Origin: Fodinicola feengrottensis
Lineage (GTDB): Bacteria; Actinomycetota; Actinomycetes; Mycobacteriales; HKI-0501
Direction: 5' to 3'
NCBI RefSeq assembly: GCF_010993775.1
Contig: NZ_WOTO01000023.1
Location: 59,633-123,632, forward strand
Length of the DNA: 64,000 bases
The position numbers and the translations under genes were made by a program. Positions 1-9,613 of this stretch are shown here, piece by piece. The notes beneath the pieces were generated by a model. That model had not been told where the DNA came from. It made no database searches and saw only the letters and a program-made list of their open reading frames with translations. Within the stretch, counting starts at the first letter, position 1, and every line of letters begins with the position of its first letter.

Positions 1-1311
1 CCCGGCCCCGGTCGTACCGAAGTCCGGCCCCGTCCATACGGTGTTCCCGTTCCGAGGTGTCATCCGTCGTACGAAAACATTGCCGCCATGCAGTCGCACG
101 TCGTACCCGAGCAACAACACGTCCTTGCTGGCGGGATCAGGAACCGGCACCGGGGCCCCCTCGATGGCGTACGAGGGAATCGACAAGGCATTCGGCGTCG
201 GCCGGGTGGACGGAGACGGGATATCCACCCACGACGGGGGATCGGTCCGGCTCGCCGAACTCTTCAGCCAGGTGTCGTGAAGGTAAAGCGCCGTGGAGCC
301 GAAAATCGGTATCCCGAGACCCAGCACCAGGGCCAGGATCGTCACCATCATGCTGGGCCGAATTCCTGATCCCGGTTGGCCCGCGGGAAAATCTGTCGGT
401 GGCAGGACGCGGGCATCGGTCTTGACCGGTTTCGGCGTCGACGTACGAGCGTCGACCGGCCGGCGGGAGGCAGTCCGTGGCGCCGATCGTTGGCCGGCCG
501 TCAGAACCCGCCGGGTGCGTTCAGGCGACCATCGCCGGTGCGGGTCCTTCTCCAACATGCCCAACAAAACCGGTTCCAGCCAACCGGCCCGCCGCATCGG
601 GTCAGGCGGATCGGTGACCACGGCCGCCAAAGTCACCAACTGGTCGATCCGCGCGTACGGTAACCGCCCCTCCACAGCCGTATAGATGGTCGCGCCCAGC
701 GAATAGAGGTCGCTGGACGGACCAACCTCGTCACCATGCAAACGCTCGGGCGCAAGATACGCCGGTGAGCCGAGCACATAGCTCGTTTCGGTGGTGGAGA
801 CATCGCCAAGCTGGAACGCGATGCCGAAATCGGTCAACGTCGCCCGGCCCTCGCCGTCAATCATCACGTTGGCGGGCTTGACATCCCGGTGCAGCACACC
901 GGCTTCATGGGCGGCGCCGAGAGCATCCAGCAACGTGATGGCGATCGCGGCCGCTTCGTCGACCGACAGCGGACCGTCCTCCTGGATAATGTCGTCCAAG
1001 GAGCGCCCCGCCAACAACTCCATCACAATCCACGGTTGCTCGTCGACGGTCAGTACGTCGTAGACCTGGACGATCGACGGATGGTGCAACTTGGCGGCCA
1101 GCCGGGCTTCGCGCCGCAGCCTGGTAAAACTGTCCTCCCGAGCGGCGTCGGGCAGTTCCGCGGGCAGCCGTACGGCCTTGAGCGCGACTTGCCGGTCAAG
1201 GACCGTGTCTCGCGCCTTCCACACGGTCGCCATGCCGCCGGCGCCGATCCAGGCCAGGATTTCGTAACGCCCAGCAATCACACTTCCGACACCAACCGGC
1301 GCGCCATTCAC
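1..1311 (-). CDS. Serine/threonine protein kinase, membrane-anchored (C-terminus cut by window edge)
   Basis: A Hanks-type kinase that would phosphorylate proteins on Ser/Thr from the cytoplasmic side of the membrane. From the GTG at 1311 the frame is open for 437 codons to the window edge with no break. Visible motifs are the glycine-rich loop IGAGGMATVW (about residue 22), the ATP-binding Lys in VALKAV (45), the catalytic loop HRDVKPANV (Asp 143) and DFG (161), followed by the APE-like LAPER. The catalytic domain ends near 270. A Pro/Arg-rich linker and one membrane segment (VTILALVLGLGIPIFG, about 320-340) follow, then an extracellular Pro/Ser-rich region that runs off the window. All catalytic residues are present, so it should be active. 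No typical ribosome site is clear before the GTG, so the exact start is uncertain. Confidence 0.92.
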   Translation of the reverse strand, partial: MNGAPVGVGSVIAGRYEILAWIGAGGMATVWKARDTVLDRQVALKAVRLPAELPDAAREDSFTRLRREARLAAKLHHPSIVQVYDVLTVDEQPWIVMELLAGRSLDDIIQEDGPLSVDEAAAIAITLLDALGAAHEAGVLHRDVKPANVMIDGEGRATLTDFGIAFQLGDVSTTETSYVLGSPAYLAPERLHGDEVGPSSDLYSLGATIYTAVEGRLPYARIDQLVTLAAVVTDPPDPMRRAGWLEPVLLGMLEKDPHRRWSPERTRRVLTAGQRSAPRTASRRPVDARTSTPKPVKTDARVLPPTDFPAGQPGSGIRPSMMVTILALVLGLGIPIFGSTALYLHDTWLKSSASRTDPPSWVDIPSPSTRPTPNALSIPSYAIEGAPVPVPDPASKDVLLLGYDVRLHGGNVFVRRMTPRNGNTVWTGPDFGTTGAG

Positions 1312-1592
1312 GAATCCCAACGCTAGGCCGGCCGTGGTGTTTCCGATGCTTTCCGAGGCGCGTCAGCACTTTCGCGCATGCCCTTTCGATCGCCGGCGGC
1401 CAATGACGCGAATAGGACGATAAACGGTTGCATGACCAAGCGCACCTGTGCCCTATCGGGGCTGGTCACGGGTGCCCCGGGCCACCTATCGGGTAACGGC
1501 ACGCACTTGGCCGGTCTCCCTGGCGACACTCACCGTATGGAGCTTGCGATTGGTGCGCTGGCACTCTTTGTCGGCAGGCACGAGGGATGCGG

Positions 1593-2560
1593 ATGACCAT
1601 TCGTACCTTGGTCGTCGTCGGGGTGGTCGTGCTCTGTCTGGTGGATTCCCTCGCGCTCACGGCGAGGGGGTCCAGGATGATTTGGGTAGCCATCCGCAGC
1701 CGTACGATCGCGATCCCACCGATGCAGGACGTTGCTTTCCTGCGCGGCGGTAGGGAAGCGGCCGTGCTCACCTCGACCGCGTTCCTTTACGTGACTGGGT
1801 CAATCGCGGCCGTGCCGTACGACGCGCCGCCACCTGGCATCGCTCCGCCCGTACCGGCTGCTGCCGTCGTCCAGGACCGCCAGGGGCACTACCTGCTGCG
1901 GGTGGTCCGAGAGGCCCCTGCCCGGCCACAGCCAGCTGGATGCCGCGGTGTGGACGGAGCTGGCTCAGCGTCCGGGACTGCGGTTCAGCGACATCGCCGA
2001 AGCGGGCCGCGTGACTTGGGCCGTCACCGATCTCCAGGAGCGCCTGCGAGCACACGGGGGGCTTTCCCTTCCGAGGCCTACAAATGGTTCACCGTGACGC
2101 TATTCGTGCTGGCCTTAGCAGCTATTCCCTATTACTTCGTGTTGGCATGCATCCGTATGTCGATCGCGCCGCTGGACAGCGACAACCCACGCGGATTCGC
2201 GCTCTGTGTATTCGTCATCGCCAGCATTGCCGCGGTCGTCGGGCTCCTGTACGGCCGTCGACTGTCCGTACGCGGCGACGCCGTGGTCCGGCGCATCGGT
2301 CGGCAGCTCCCGCCCCACCTGGCGCAGACGGCTTGGCCGACTGTCGCCGCGGCGACAGTCGGCTTGATCGTGGCGACCTACGGCGGTGCCGCGATCTGGC
2401 CGGGCGACCCGCGGTTCGCCCAGGCGGCCAGCATCGAACTCACTACCGGCATCCCACTCAAGAGCAGCAACAAAGCGGCGGGCTGCAGTGGCTCGTCATG
2501 CAGCGGAGGCGACTCAGGGGGTGCGGGAGCGGCTGCGGAGGCTGTGGCGGCGCCAGCTGA
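1593..2560 (+). CDS. TIGR04222 domain membrane protein (frame-disrupted)
   Basis: An actinobacterial TIGR04222 family membrane protein of unknown function. Evidence: an N-terminal hydrophobic segment, a family-like stretch (DVAFLRGGREAAVLTS, then the LDAAVWTELAQRPG / RLRAHGGL region), further membrane segments (FTVTLFVLALAAIPYYF; FALCVFVIASIAAVVGLLYG) and a Cys/Gly/Ser-rich tail ending CGSGCGGCGGAS, typical of these proteins. The product must be read through three frames, changing near 1920, 2070 and 2520. The last change lies in a GGGGG run. The start at 1593 is preferred because GAGGG sits six bases upstream; 1587 is the alternative. It converges on the VOC gene eight bases beyond its stop. 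Confidence 0.7.
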
Positions 2561-2567
2561 CGGACGG

Positions 2568-3006
2568 TCAGCTGATGCGCTCGGCCAGTTCGACGATGAT
2601 CCCGGCAGGGCCTCGGAGGTAGCACAGGCCACCAGCTGTCCTCGTAGTTCACCAGCTCGCCGACGAGTTCGCCGCCGTGCGGCTTCAGACGGTCGATGAG
2701 GTCCTTGATGTCCTTGACTTCAAAAAGGACATGACGCAGGCCAGGCACGTTCGACGGAGCCCGCTGGTCGCCGGCCGGCGCCGGCGGCTCGTTGTACTTG
2801 AGCAGCTCGAGCGCGGCATTGCCGTCGGGAGTCCGCATCATCGCCATGTCCGTACGGACACCCTCGAGCCCGTTGATGCGATCGACCGCGCGGCCCTCAA
2901 GCGCCATCTCGCCTTCCAGCTTGAGTCCGAGTTCGCCGAAAAAAGCCACGGCGGCGGCAAGATCGTCGACGACGATGCCGAGGTGTTCGAATCTCGGGAA
3001 GCTCAT
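2568..3006 (-). CDS. VOC (glyoxalase/bleomycin-resistance) family protein (one frame break)
   Basis: A vicinal oxygen chelate fold protein of about 145 residues. These are metal-dependent lyases, dioxygenases, isomerases or small-molecule binding proteins. The start MSFPRFEHLGIVVDDLAAAVAFFGE supplies the first beta-alpha-beta-beta-beta unit with its metal His (HLGIVV). The second unit is GLRHVLFEVKDIKDLIDRLKPHG and ends PAGIIVELAERIS, with the final metal Glu in IVELAE. One extra C near 2632 (GGCCT for GGCT) breaks the frame before the last strand. Correcting it gives a stop at 2568. Substrate unknown. It stands alone, convergent with the TIGR04222 gene. Confidence 0.82.
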
Positions 3007-3116
3007 GCGTGTTCCTTCCTCATGACCACTGCGTCCATGGTGAGCCTAGGAAAGATCGTGCTGGCGCAGGAGGCCCGCCCGTACGCACAAACACGACTCC
3101 ATCGGCAACGAACACC

Positions 3117-4123
3117 TCAGCCGACGGTGCTGGCCCGGACGGCGAGCTGGTAGTTGGCGACGAACTCGGTGGGCTCGGCATCCTCTCCCCGCAGCCGGCG
3201 CATCAGCCGTTCGACGGCCAGCGCGGCGATCTGGGCCTTGTCCGGACTGATCGTGGTGAGCGACGGATGGCTGTAGCGACCGTCCTCGATGTCGTCGAAA
3301 CCGACGATGGCCAGGTCCTCGGGAACCGCCAGGCCCTGCTCATGAGCGACCTTGAGGGCGCCCAACGCCAGCAGATCATTGCAACAGAGCAGCGCGTCCG
3401 GCGGTTCCGGGAGCGCCAGCAACTGCCGCGCCGCGGCGGCGCCGTCCGCCCGGTGCAAGTACCGCGTACTCACGAGCAGATCCTCCGGCGCCTCAAGATC
3501 CCATTCCGCGAGCGCCCGCAGATAACCCTGGGCTCGCATGGTGGTCGTGCCGTCCCACTCCCCCGACGGATAACCGATGGCGGCGATGCGCCGCCGCCCC
3601 AGCCCCAGCAAATGGGTGGTCGCCTCGTGTACGCCGCGGCCACATTGTCGATCATGATGTGGTCGAACCCGCCGTCAACGATTTGCTCGCCCAGCAGGAC
3701 AACCGGGCCCCCGGAGCGTTGCCGCAGGTCGTCGACGGTAATTGACACCGGGCTCAGGATCAGGCCGTCGAACAACGCGGCCCGTGCGCCGCCGAGCACC
3801 ACTTCCCGCTCACGAGCGGCATCCCCGTCGGTCTGGTCGACGACCACGGTGTAGCCGTACGCTTCGGCCTGGCCGATGATCGACCGGGTCAACTCGGCGA
3901 AATAGGGAACGTCGATTTCCGGGACCACCAAGGCGATCATCCCGGACCGCCCGCTGCGCAACGTCCGTGCCATCAGGTTCGGCTGGTAGCCCACCCGGTC
4001 GAGCACTTCCTGCACCCGGGCCCGGGTCTGCGGCGCGACGTGATGGAACCCATTGACGACGTTCGACACCGTCCGTACGGACACGCCAGCGAGCTTGGCG
4101 ACCTCTCGCAACGTGACCGCCAT
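3117..4123 (-). CDS. LacI family transcriptional regulator (one frame break)
   Basis: A sugar-type LacI repressor of about 335 residues. It starts MAVTLREVAKLAGVSVRTVSNVVNG, the diagnostic LacI helix-turn-helix, followed by the hinge helix QPNLMARTLRSGRSGMIALVVPEI. The periplasmic-binding-protein-like effector domain continues through YPSGEW and the conserved DALLCCNDLLALGAL and IVGFDDIEDGRYSHPSLTTI motifs of the second subdomain. The frame shifts by one base near 3630 (VAAA / EATTHLLGLG), most likely a one-base deletion. No sugar transport or hydrolase genes flank it, so its target is not evident here. The start at 4123 is set by the HTH alignment. Confidence 0.9.
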
Positions 4124-4193
4124 CCAGCCTCCACCACACACTCGCTTTTCGCCGGGCCTCACCTTACCCGCCGGGTCGAAAAGCCGAGTGATT

Positions 4194-4852
4194 TCAGACG
4201 CTGCGCAACACCGAGACGACAATGCCCAGCACGACAGCGTTGTCACCGTCGATGACGTCGTACTCGGGGTTGCGCGGCTCCAGGAAAACGTGACCGTTAC
4301 GCCGGCGATAGACCTTGACGGTGGCTTCCTCGTCGATCATCGCGGCGACGATCTGACCTGAATACGCCTCTTGTTGCTGTCGTACGACGACGAGGTCGCC
4401 ATCGCAGATCGCCGCGTCGACCATCGAGTTTCCGCGTACGCGCAAACCGAAAACGTTGCCGCGGCCGGTCAGCTCGCGAGGCAGCTTGAGGAGGTCGTCG
4501 ACGTGCTCGACGGCCGAGATGGGGGTGCCGGCAGCGATGTCGCCCACCACCGGCACGGTGACCGAGTCATCGGAGACCTCCCGGGTGGGCGCCTCCGGCA
4601 GGAAGGCCCGGACGTCGATGGGTCGCGACATTGTCGAGAGCTGCGCCTCAGAAAACCGCCTTCCTCCAGGCTCGCGAGGTGCTTGGACACCGAGGACGAG
4701 GACCGCAGTCCGACCGCGTCGCCGATCTGCCGGGTGCTCGGCGAATAGCCGTACCGAACCACCCAGTCCCGGATCGCGAGCAGAATGCGGCGCTGCCGTT
4801 CCGGCAGGGTCGAGGTGTCCAGATGCTCAAAAGCGTCGAGATCAGCGGTCAC
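4194..4852 (-). CDS. lexA: LexA-like repressor/autopeptidase (one frame break)
   Basis: An SOS-type repressor. The N-terminal winged helix is clear ([51 protein letters not shown]), and the C-terminal S24 peptidase domain has the self-cleavage site in DIAAGTP, the catalytic Ser in RGNSMVDA and the catalytic Lys in [10 protein letters not shown] frame change near 4655 separates the two domains. About 220 residues in total, normal for LexA. The GTG start at 4852 overlaps the stop of the upstream membrane protein by four bases (GTGA), so the two are co-transcribed. This is an uncommon setting for LexA; it may be a second paralogue rather than the housekeeping SOS repressor. Confidence 0.85.
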
Positions 4853-5266
4853 TCGCGAATGGTAGAAGAGGTGGTTTCCCGGTCCCGGACCGGGCCGTCG
4901 TCCCGCTGCGCAAACAAAAAACTGGGCGCCGGCCAGCACCGCTAGCAGCAGGCCGGCCACCGCCAGCAGGGTACGGAACTGGCCGCCCGCGCCCAGGCCG
5001 GCGAGGCCCCAGACCAGCATGATCGCCGCGGTCATCCCGTTGGCCAGCGCGATCATCCGTACGACCGGTGCCTCCGGACGTACCGACAGCCAGCCGAGCG
5101 CGACGGCCACAACCAGCAGCACCAGCGCAAACGCGACCAACGCGGGCGACCCGAGCCAGCCGGGCAGCGTCCAGCGGTCGGTGCCCAGCAGTCGGTACGC
5201 GAGCATCAACGAAGCGGCGGCCAGCACGGTTTCCAGCGCCGCGTCCAGACGCAAGAGGGTACGCAT
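4849..5266 (-). CDS. Small four-helix membrane protein, unknown function
   Basis: About 138 residues with four hydrophobic segments (LETVLAAASLMLAYRLLG; ALVAFALVLLVVAVALGWL; MIALANGMTAAIMLVWGLAGL; RTLLAVAGLLLAVLAGAQFF). I do not recognise a named family. As written the frame runs into the following LexA frame. A one-base slip at the TTTTTT run near 4922 gives the natural end AQRDDGPVRDRE...STIRE with a TGA at 4849 overlapping the LexA GTG. It is divergent from a TetR gene, with paired operator-like repeats in between, which suggests it is the regulated target. Confidence 0.6.
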
Positions 5267-5294
5267 CGGGTTCTCCTTTCGGTTCCGCAGCCAG

Positions 5295-5333
5295 TGTAGC
5301 GGTCGCTACATCAGATGTGAAGCGGTTGCTACA
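5295..5333. promoter_or_regulatory. Paired TetR-type operators
   Basis: Two boxes spaced 23 bases apart lie between the divergent membrane protein/LexA pair and the TetR gene. The first is a perfect inverted repeat, TGTAGCG-GT-CGCTACA (5295-5310). The second is an imperfect copy, TGAAGCG-GT-TGCTACA (5318-5333). The second box ends ten bases before the TetR GTG start. This fits autoregulation and control of the divergent operon by the TetR protein. Confidence 0.65.
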
Positions 5334-5342
5334 CTTCCGGTC

Positions 5343-5885
5343 GTGGAGCGCCGCACCGAACTCGCCCAGGGGGCCCTTTCGTACGTCCTGGACCAAGGCC
5401 TGGTCGGGCTGTCGCTCCGGCCGCTCGCGGCGGCCCTGGGCACCAGCGACCGGATGCTGATCTATCACTTCGGCAGCAAGGAAAACCTGATCGCCGAGGT
5501 GCTCGCACTGGCCAACCAGGAGATGGTCAGGAACTTCGACGCGCCAGACCTGCACATTCCGAGCGTGCCAGAACTTGTCCGCTATGCCTGGGAAAGACTC
5601 AAGGATCCGGGCACCGCCGGCACCACCGGGCTCTATTTGGAGCTCTGCGTCCTGTCGATCCGCGAGCCGGGCCGCTGGGCCGCCGCCCATCAGCGGTTAC
5701 GCGCGCCATGGCTGGAACTGCTCCGGACGGCGCTGACCGAACTGGGCGTGCCGGATGCGCGCGTACCAGTGCTGGCGGATCTCATTCTGGATGCCCTCGA
5801 CGGGCTGCTGTTGGACCGGATGGTGAGCCCGGACGCCACCCACGCCGATGCGGCGGCCGCGGCCTTCGCCGACCTCCTGGAGTGA
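5343..5885 (+). CDS. TetR family transcriptional regulator
   Basis: An intact 180-residue TetR repressor starting at GTG (VERRTELAQGALSYVLDQG). The N-terminal HTH is LSLRPLAAALGTSDRMLIYHFGSKENLIAEVL, with the family-typical Tyr-His-Phe following the recognition helix. The C-terminal ligand domain is helical (TGLYLELCVLSIREPG; LADLILDALDGLLLDRM). It is divergent from the membrane protein and LexA genes and preceded by two operator-like inverted repeats. The effector cannot be deduced. Confidence 0.9.
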   Translation: MERRTELAQGALSYVLDQGLVGLSLRPLAAALGTSDRMLIYHFGSKENLIAEVLALANQEMVRNFDAPDLHIPSVPELVRYAWERLKDPGTAGTTGLYLELCVLSIREPGRWAAAHQRLRAPWLELLRTALTELGVPDARVPVLADLILDALDGLLLDRMVSPDATHADAAAAAFADLLE

Positions 5886-5948
5886 CCTTACTGTAACTTT
5901 GGGATAGATTTAACCCGATTTGTCGGGCTGTCTACGGAGGCAAGGGAC

Positions 5949-6207
5949 ATGAACGTCAAGATCGCGATCGGTGCCGCGGTGGCCGTTGCCTCGGTGGCCC
6001 TGCTGCTGCCGGCCACCGCTGTCGCCGCGCCTGTAGACCGCTGCCTTGGCACGATCGGCATGCAGATCGACGACCTGCGGGCGAGCCGCCCGGCCCAGCA
6101 GATCCAGGCCATCTACCCGGGCGAACTCGCCACCGCTCTACATCAAGGACCGGATCACCGTCAATCTCGACGACGCCGGCTACGTGCAGGCCTGCCGTCT
6201 GGGCTGA
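5949..6207 (+). CDS. Secreted small protein resembling peptidase inhibitor I78 (one frame break)
   Basis: About 85 residues. The start MNVKIAIGAAVAVASVALLLPATAVAA is a Sec signal peptide with an Ala-x-Ala cleavage site. The mature part (LGTIGMQIDDLRAS, then after a frame change near 6135 KDRITVNLDDAGYVQACRLG) matches the shape of I78 inhibitors: a short helix, an Arg-Ile-Thr-Val strand, then a Leu-Asp-Asp turn. The I78 assignment rests on pattern only. A secreted C39 peptidase is encoded 1.1 kb downstream on the other strand. Confidence 0.55.
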
Positions 6208-6229
6208 CCTGCTCAGTAGCCTGCTTCGC

Positions 6230-7236
6230 ATGGCATTGCGCGAAGTTCCGGTCTCGGCCAGCCGTACGCTCGACCATCGGGCATATCACGTTCACCCGTG
6301 GTCCGGTGGATTCCTGGCCGCCTCCGCGAAGGGACAGGCGACCGTTCTGAGCCCCACCCTGGAGATCGTCCAGCGGGTCGACCTGGGAAGGATTTCCGCT
6401 GTCGCGCTGGCCAATGACGGGGTGACCTGGGCCTGGATCAGCGCGGACGTGCTGCGGATCGGTGATCCGCAAGGGAAGAACGTCGCCGCGGCGGTTCCGG
6501 GAGCGGACTCGTGTCGATGGACCTCGGACGGCGAGCTTTGGGTGACGGCAGTCGAGCGCGGTGAAACGGCCGGCTTTACTCATAACGTGACCATTGACGT
6601 ACGCGACAGGGAAAATCACGTCCTGCGTACAGTCACCGTGACCGATCCGTTCTGGGGCTCCGCCGTCGCGCCGTACGAGTCGTACGACAACGACTCGATG
6701 GTCGTCTGGTTCGCGACCGGCCAGGACGGCCAGCAGAGTTGGCTGTTTCGCAAGGAAAACACCAGCCTCGTCCACCAAGTACTGCCCTGCTCCCAAGACC
6801 ACACTCCGCCGGTCTTCGGACCAGAGGGCGACTGGTTCGTCTATGCGCAGGAAAGTGCGCTCGTACGGGTCGAATGGCCGAGCGGCCAAGAATCAGGACG
6901 ACTGGAGTGGGCGAAAGTGCAGCCGGACGAGGAAACCGACGACGGAGCCGGCAATGACGTACAGCTGCTGCCTGACGGCTATGCCAGCTGGAATTCGTCC
7001 AACGGGCTGATCGTCATCGTTGATCTCGACACCATGGAGATCGCCGACGAAATCTCCCTGGCCGGGCATCCGGTCGGCACGGTCGAAGACTTCTATCCCA
7101 CTCCACATGGCCGAAACGACACCCCGTACTCGTTTTCAGCTTCAGCGTGCCGGGTCACGACGGATCATTGCTGGCTTTGTACGGCTACCACGAGCTGGCT
7201 CTCACGTCCGCTCGCGACTGGGCACCGAATCGCTGA
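6230..7236 (+). CDS. Hypothetical beta-propeller-like protein (one frame break)
   Basis: About 335 residues with no recognised family. The sequence repeats a pattern of short strands with Trp and Asp turns (VTWAWISADVLRIGDPQG; SCRWTSDGELWVTAVERG; DDSMVVWF-like; PVFGPEGDWFVYAQESALVRVEWPSGQ; NGLIVIVDLDTMEIADEISLAG), as in WD40/YVTN propellers. No signal peptide, so probably cytoplasmic. The frame changes near 7130; after correction it ends PGHDGSLLALYGYHELALTSARDWAPNR with TGA at 7234. It converges on the C39 peptidase gene. Confidence 0.5.
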
Positions 7237-7283
7237 CCCGGCCTGGGCCGTGTTTCCCAACCCTCAGGCCGGGCCAGCGAATC

Positions 7284-7949
7284 TCAAGCCGCGTAAGCCT
7301 TTTCACCAATCCAGGTGGCCAGATTGGCCGTGCTGATGGTGTATTGCTTGGGCACATTGTGCCAGCTGGAACCGGTCGGGCCGGCGCCGGCCGGATCGGC
7401 GATGACGGCACTGTCGCCACTGCTCGCATAGCCGACAATCGCCACGTAGTGGTAAATCGTGCCGCTCGGATAGCCCGGCGGCCGCCAGCCACTGACCACA
7501 TTCCCGACCATCGCGTAGCCGTGGTCGATATCGAAAACCAGATCTTGCTTGAGCAAGGCGCGCTGCGCCGCCGTGGGTGGATCGCTGATCGGCTTTCGCG
7601 CGTACCAACCGGTGTTCAGGTAGTGGTTGAGCGCGGAAACAACGTTGGAAATGTCGTCGGTGCCATTCTCGTCGGTGCCCTCCCACGCACCGATGGTGTC
7701 CTGCGACGGCGGCGATGCCATCCGGGCGCTCAGCGCCATTTTCGTCGCGGTCGGCCCGCAGTTGTAGTCGTACTTCTGCCGTTCCCATTTGTACGACAGT
7801 GTTTTCGCGGTCGCTGGCACGGCCCCGAGAACCCCCGCCGGCACCATGGCATCGGTTGACGCGCTGGCCGTCGTCGGGCCAAAACCCAGCAGGCCCATGA
7901 GTAAGGCGGTGGCCCCCACTATCGCCACCATAAACTGACGTTTGATCAC
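7284..7949 (-). CDS. Secreted C39-family cysteine peptidase
   Basis: About 221 residues, intact. The GTG start at 7949 follows a GGGAGA ribosome site and begins VIKRQFMVAIVGATALLMGLLGFGPTTASAS, a signal peptide ending at a small-residue cleavage site. The papain-like C39 core has the catalytic Cys in YNCGPTAT, the His in YHYVAIVGY and an Asp in VIADPAG. Such stand-alone secreted forms cleave extracellular peptides, unlike the C39 domains of bacteriocin ABC exporters. No transporter fusion is present. Confidence 0.85.
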   Translation of the reverse strand: MIKRQFMVAIVGATALLMGLLGFGPTTASASTDAMVPAGVLGAVPATAKTLSYKWERQKYDYNCGPTATKMALSARMASPPSQDTIGAWEGTDENGTDDISNVVSALNHYLNTGWYARKPISDPPTAAQRALLKQDLVFDIDHGYAMVGNVVSGWRPPGYPSGTIYHYVAIVGYASSGDSAVIADPAGAGPTGSSWHNVPKQYTISTANLATWIGEKAYAA

Positions 7950-8165
7950 CGTTCTCCCATCCCTCCACAGTGACAACCGTGCGGCCAGGATGCGGCGACC
8001 GCCAACGATCGCGCTGCCTGTTTCAGCCTCAGCCAAAAGCGCTCCAAGAAAGGCCGGCATCGCTGGACATTTCGCACCCCGACCAGTCTGCACACTCGGC
8101 CGGTACGGGCAGATTGGTCCGGAAACCCACACTATCAGTGCGAAAGCCGTGATAGGAAGCGGACA

Positions 8166-9613
8166 ATGACGAAAAGTATTGCCACCGATGGATCGGTGAA
8201 CACTTCGGCAGGACGGGTCGCCCATCCGGGGCTCGCCCTCGCGGTCATCGTGTGTTGCCAGCTGATGATGGTGCTGGACGGCACGATCGTGAACATCGCG
8301 CTGCCCAAGATTCAGGCCGCCATGACACTGTCGACCGGGAATCTTTCGTGGGTGGTCAACGCGTACACGCTGACTTTTGGCGGCTTGTTGCTGCTCGGCG
8401 GCCGGGCCGGCGACATTCTCGGCCGGCGGCGGGTGCTGGTCGCCGGTGTTTTGTTGTTCACCGTCGCGGCGGCGATCGGCGGCATGGCACCAACCGCGGG
8501 TTGGCTGATCGCGGCCCGCGCGGTGATGGGTGTGGGCGCGGCCATCGCGGCGCCGACCGCGCTCGGACTCATCGCGACGACTTTCGCCGAAGGGCCCGCG
8601 CGCGTACGTGCATTGACCGTTTTTGCCGTGGTTTCGGCGAGCAGTATGGCTTTGGGGCTGATTGTCGGCGGTGCGCTGGTCACCCTGTCCTGGCGCTGGG
8701 TGATGTGGATCAACGTACCGATCGGGCTGGCGGTGGCCATTCTCGCGCCACTGGTGCTGCCGGAGTCACCGCGCTCCTCCGGCCGGTTCGACGCGGTCGG
8801 CGCACTTTTGTCAGCAATAGGACCGGTCCTGCTCGTCTACGGCTTTATCGCCGCTTCTTCGCAAGGCTGGCTCGCTCCGGTGACCCTCGGCTCCTTCAGT
8901 GCCGCGATCGTGCTTCTCGGGGCATTCCTTTTGGTGGAATCCCGCGCCGAACAGCCGATCATGCCGCTGAGCCTTTTCGCGAACAGAGATCGCGCCGGCG
9001 CGTACGCGATCCGGCTGCTGCTGACCGCGGCGATGAGCGGCTACATGTTTTTCGTACCATTGTTCATGCAGGACGTGCTTGGTGTCGGGCCGCTGGCCAC
9101 CGGGCTGGGTTTCCTTCCCAGCACGATCATCTTGGTCACCGCTACCCGACTGACTGGCCGGGTGATGGCCCGTACCGGCCGCAAGCCCATGTTGGTGGCC
9201 GGCGCGGTGATCACCGCCGCGGGAATGCTGTGGCTGTGCACGATTTCCCGTGAGAGCAGCTATGTCTCGGCCATTTTGGCGCCGATGGTGCTGACTGGTT
9301 TGGGCGCTGGACTGCTTTTTTTGTCGCCCTCACGTTTGTCGTCCTCGCCGAGGTGCCGGCCGAGCAGTCCGGTGCCGCCTCGGGTGCGTTGCAGAGCATG
9401 CAGCAGTTCGGCGGCTCGCTCGGGGTCGCGGTCCAGGTCACCGTTTTCGCGGCGGCCGGCCAGGGACTGGCCGGCCTGGACAAACTGGACGGGTTGGTCA
9501 CCGGTATTCGCGGTGCCTTTGTTGCCGGCACAGTTTTTTCGATCGTGTTGCTGGTGATCGCGGTGACCGTGGTACGCGGTCAGCCGGCCGGCGCGGCTGG
9601 GTCACGGAACTGA
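8166..9613 (+). CDS. MFS drug exporter, DHA2 (14-TM, EmrB/QacA-like) family (one frame break)
   Basis: A proton-coupled multidrug exporter. It shows the DHA2 signature at helix 1 (MMVLDGTIVNIALPKI), the motif A loop (GGRAGDILGRRRVLVAG), the antiporter motif C region (ALGLIVGGALVTLSWRWVMWINVPIG) and repeated membrane segments to about residue 480. A T7 run at about 9315-9321 (two bases too many) shifts the frame at GAGLLF / VALTFVVLAEVPAEQ. Its end overlaps the end of the convergent LanB-like gene by 34 bases. It may export the product of the adjacent cluster. Confidence 0.9.
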
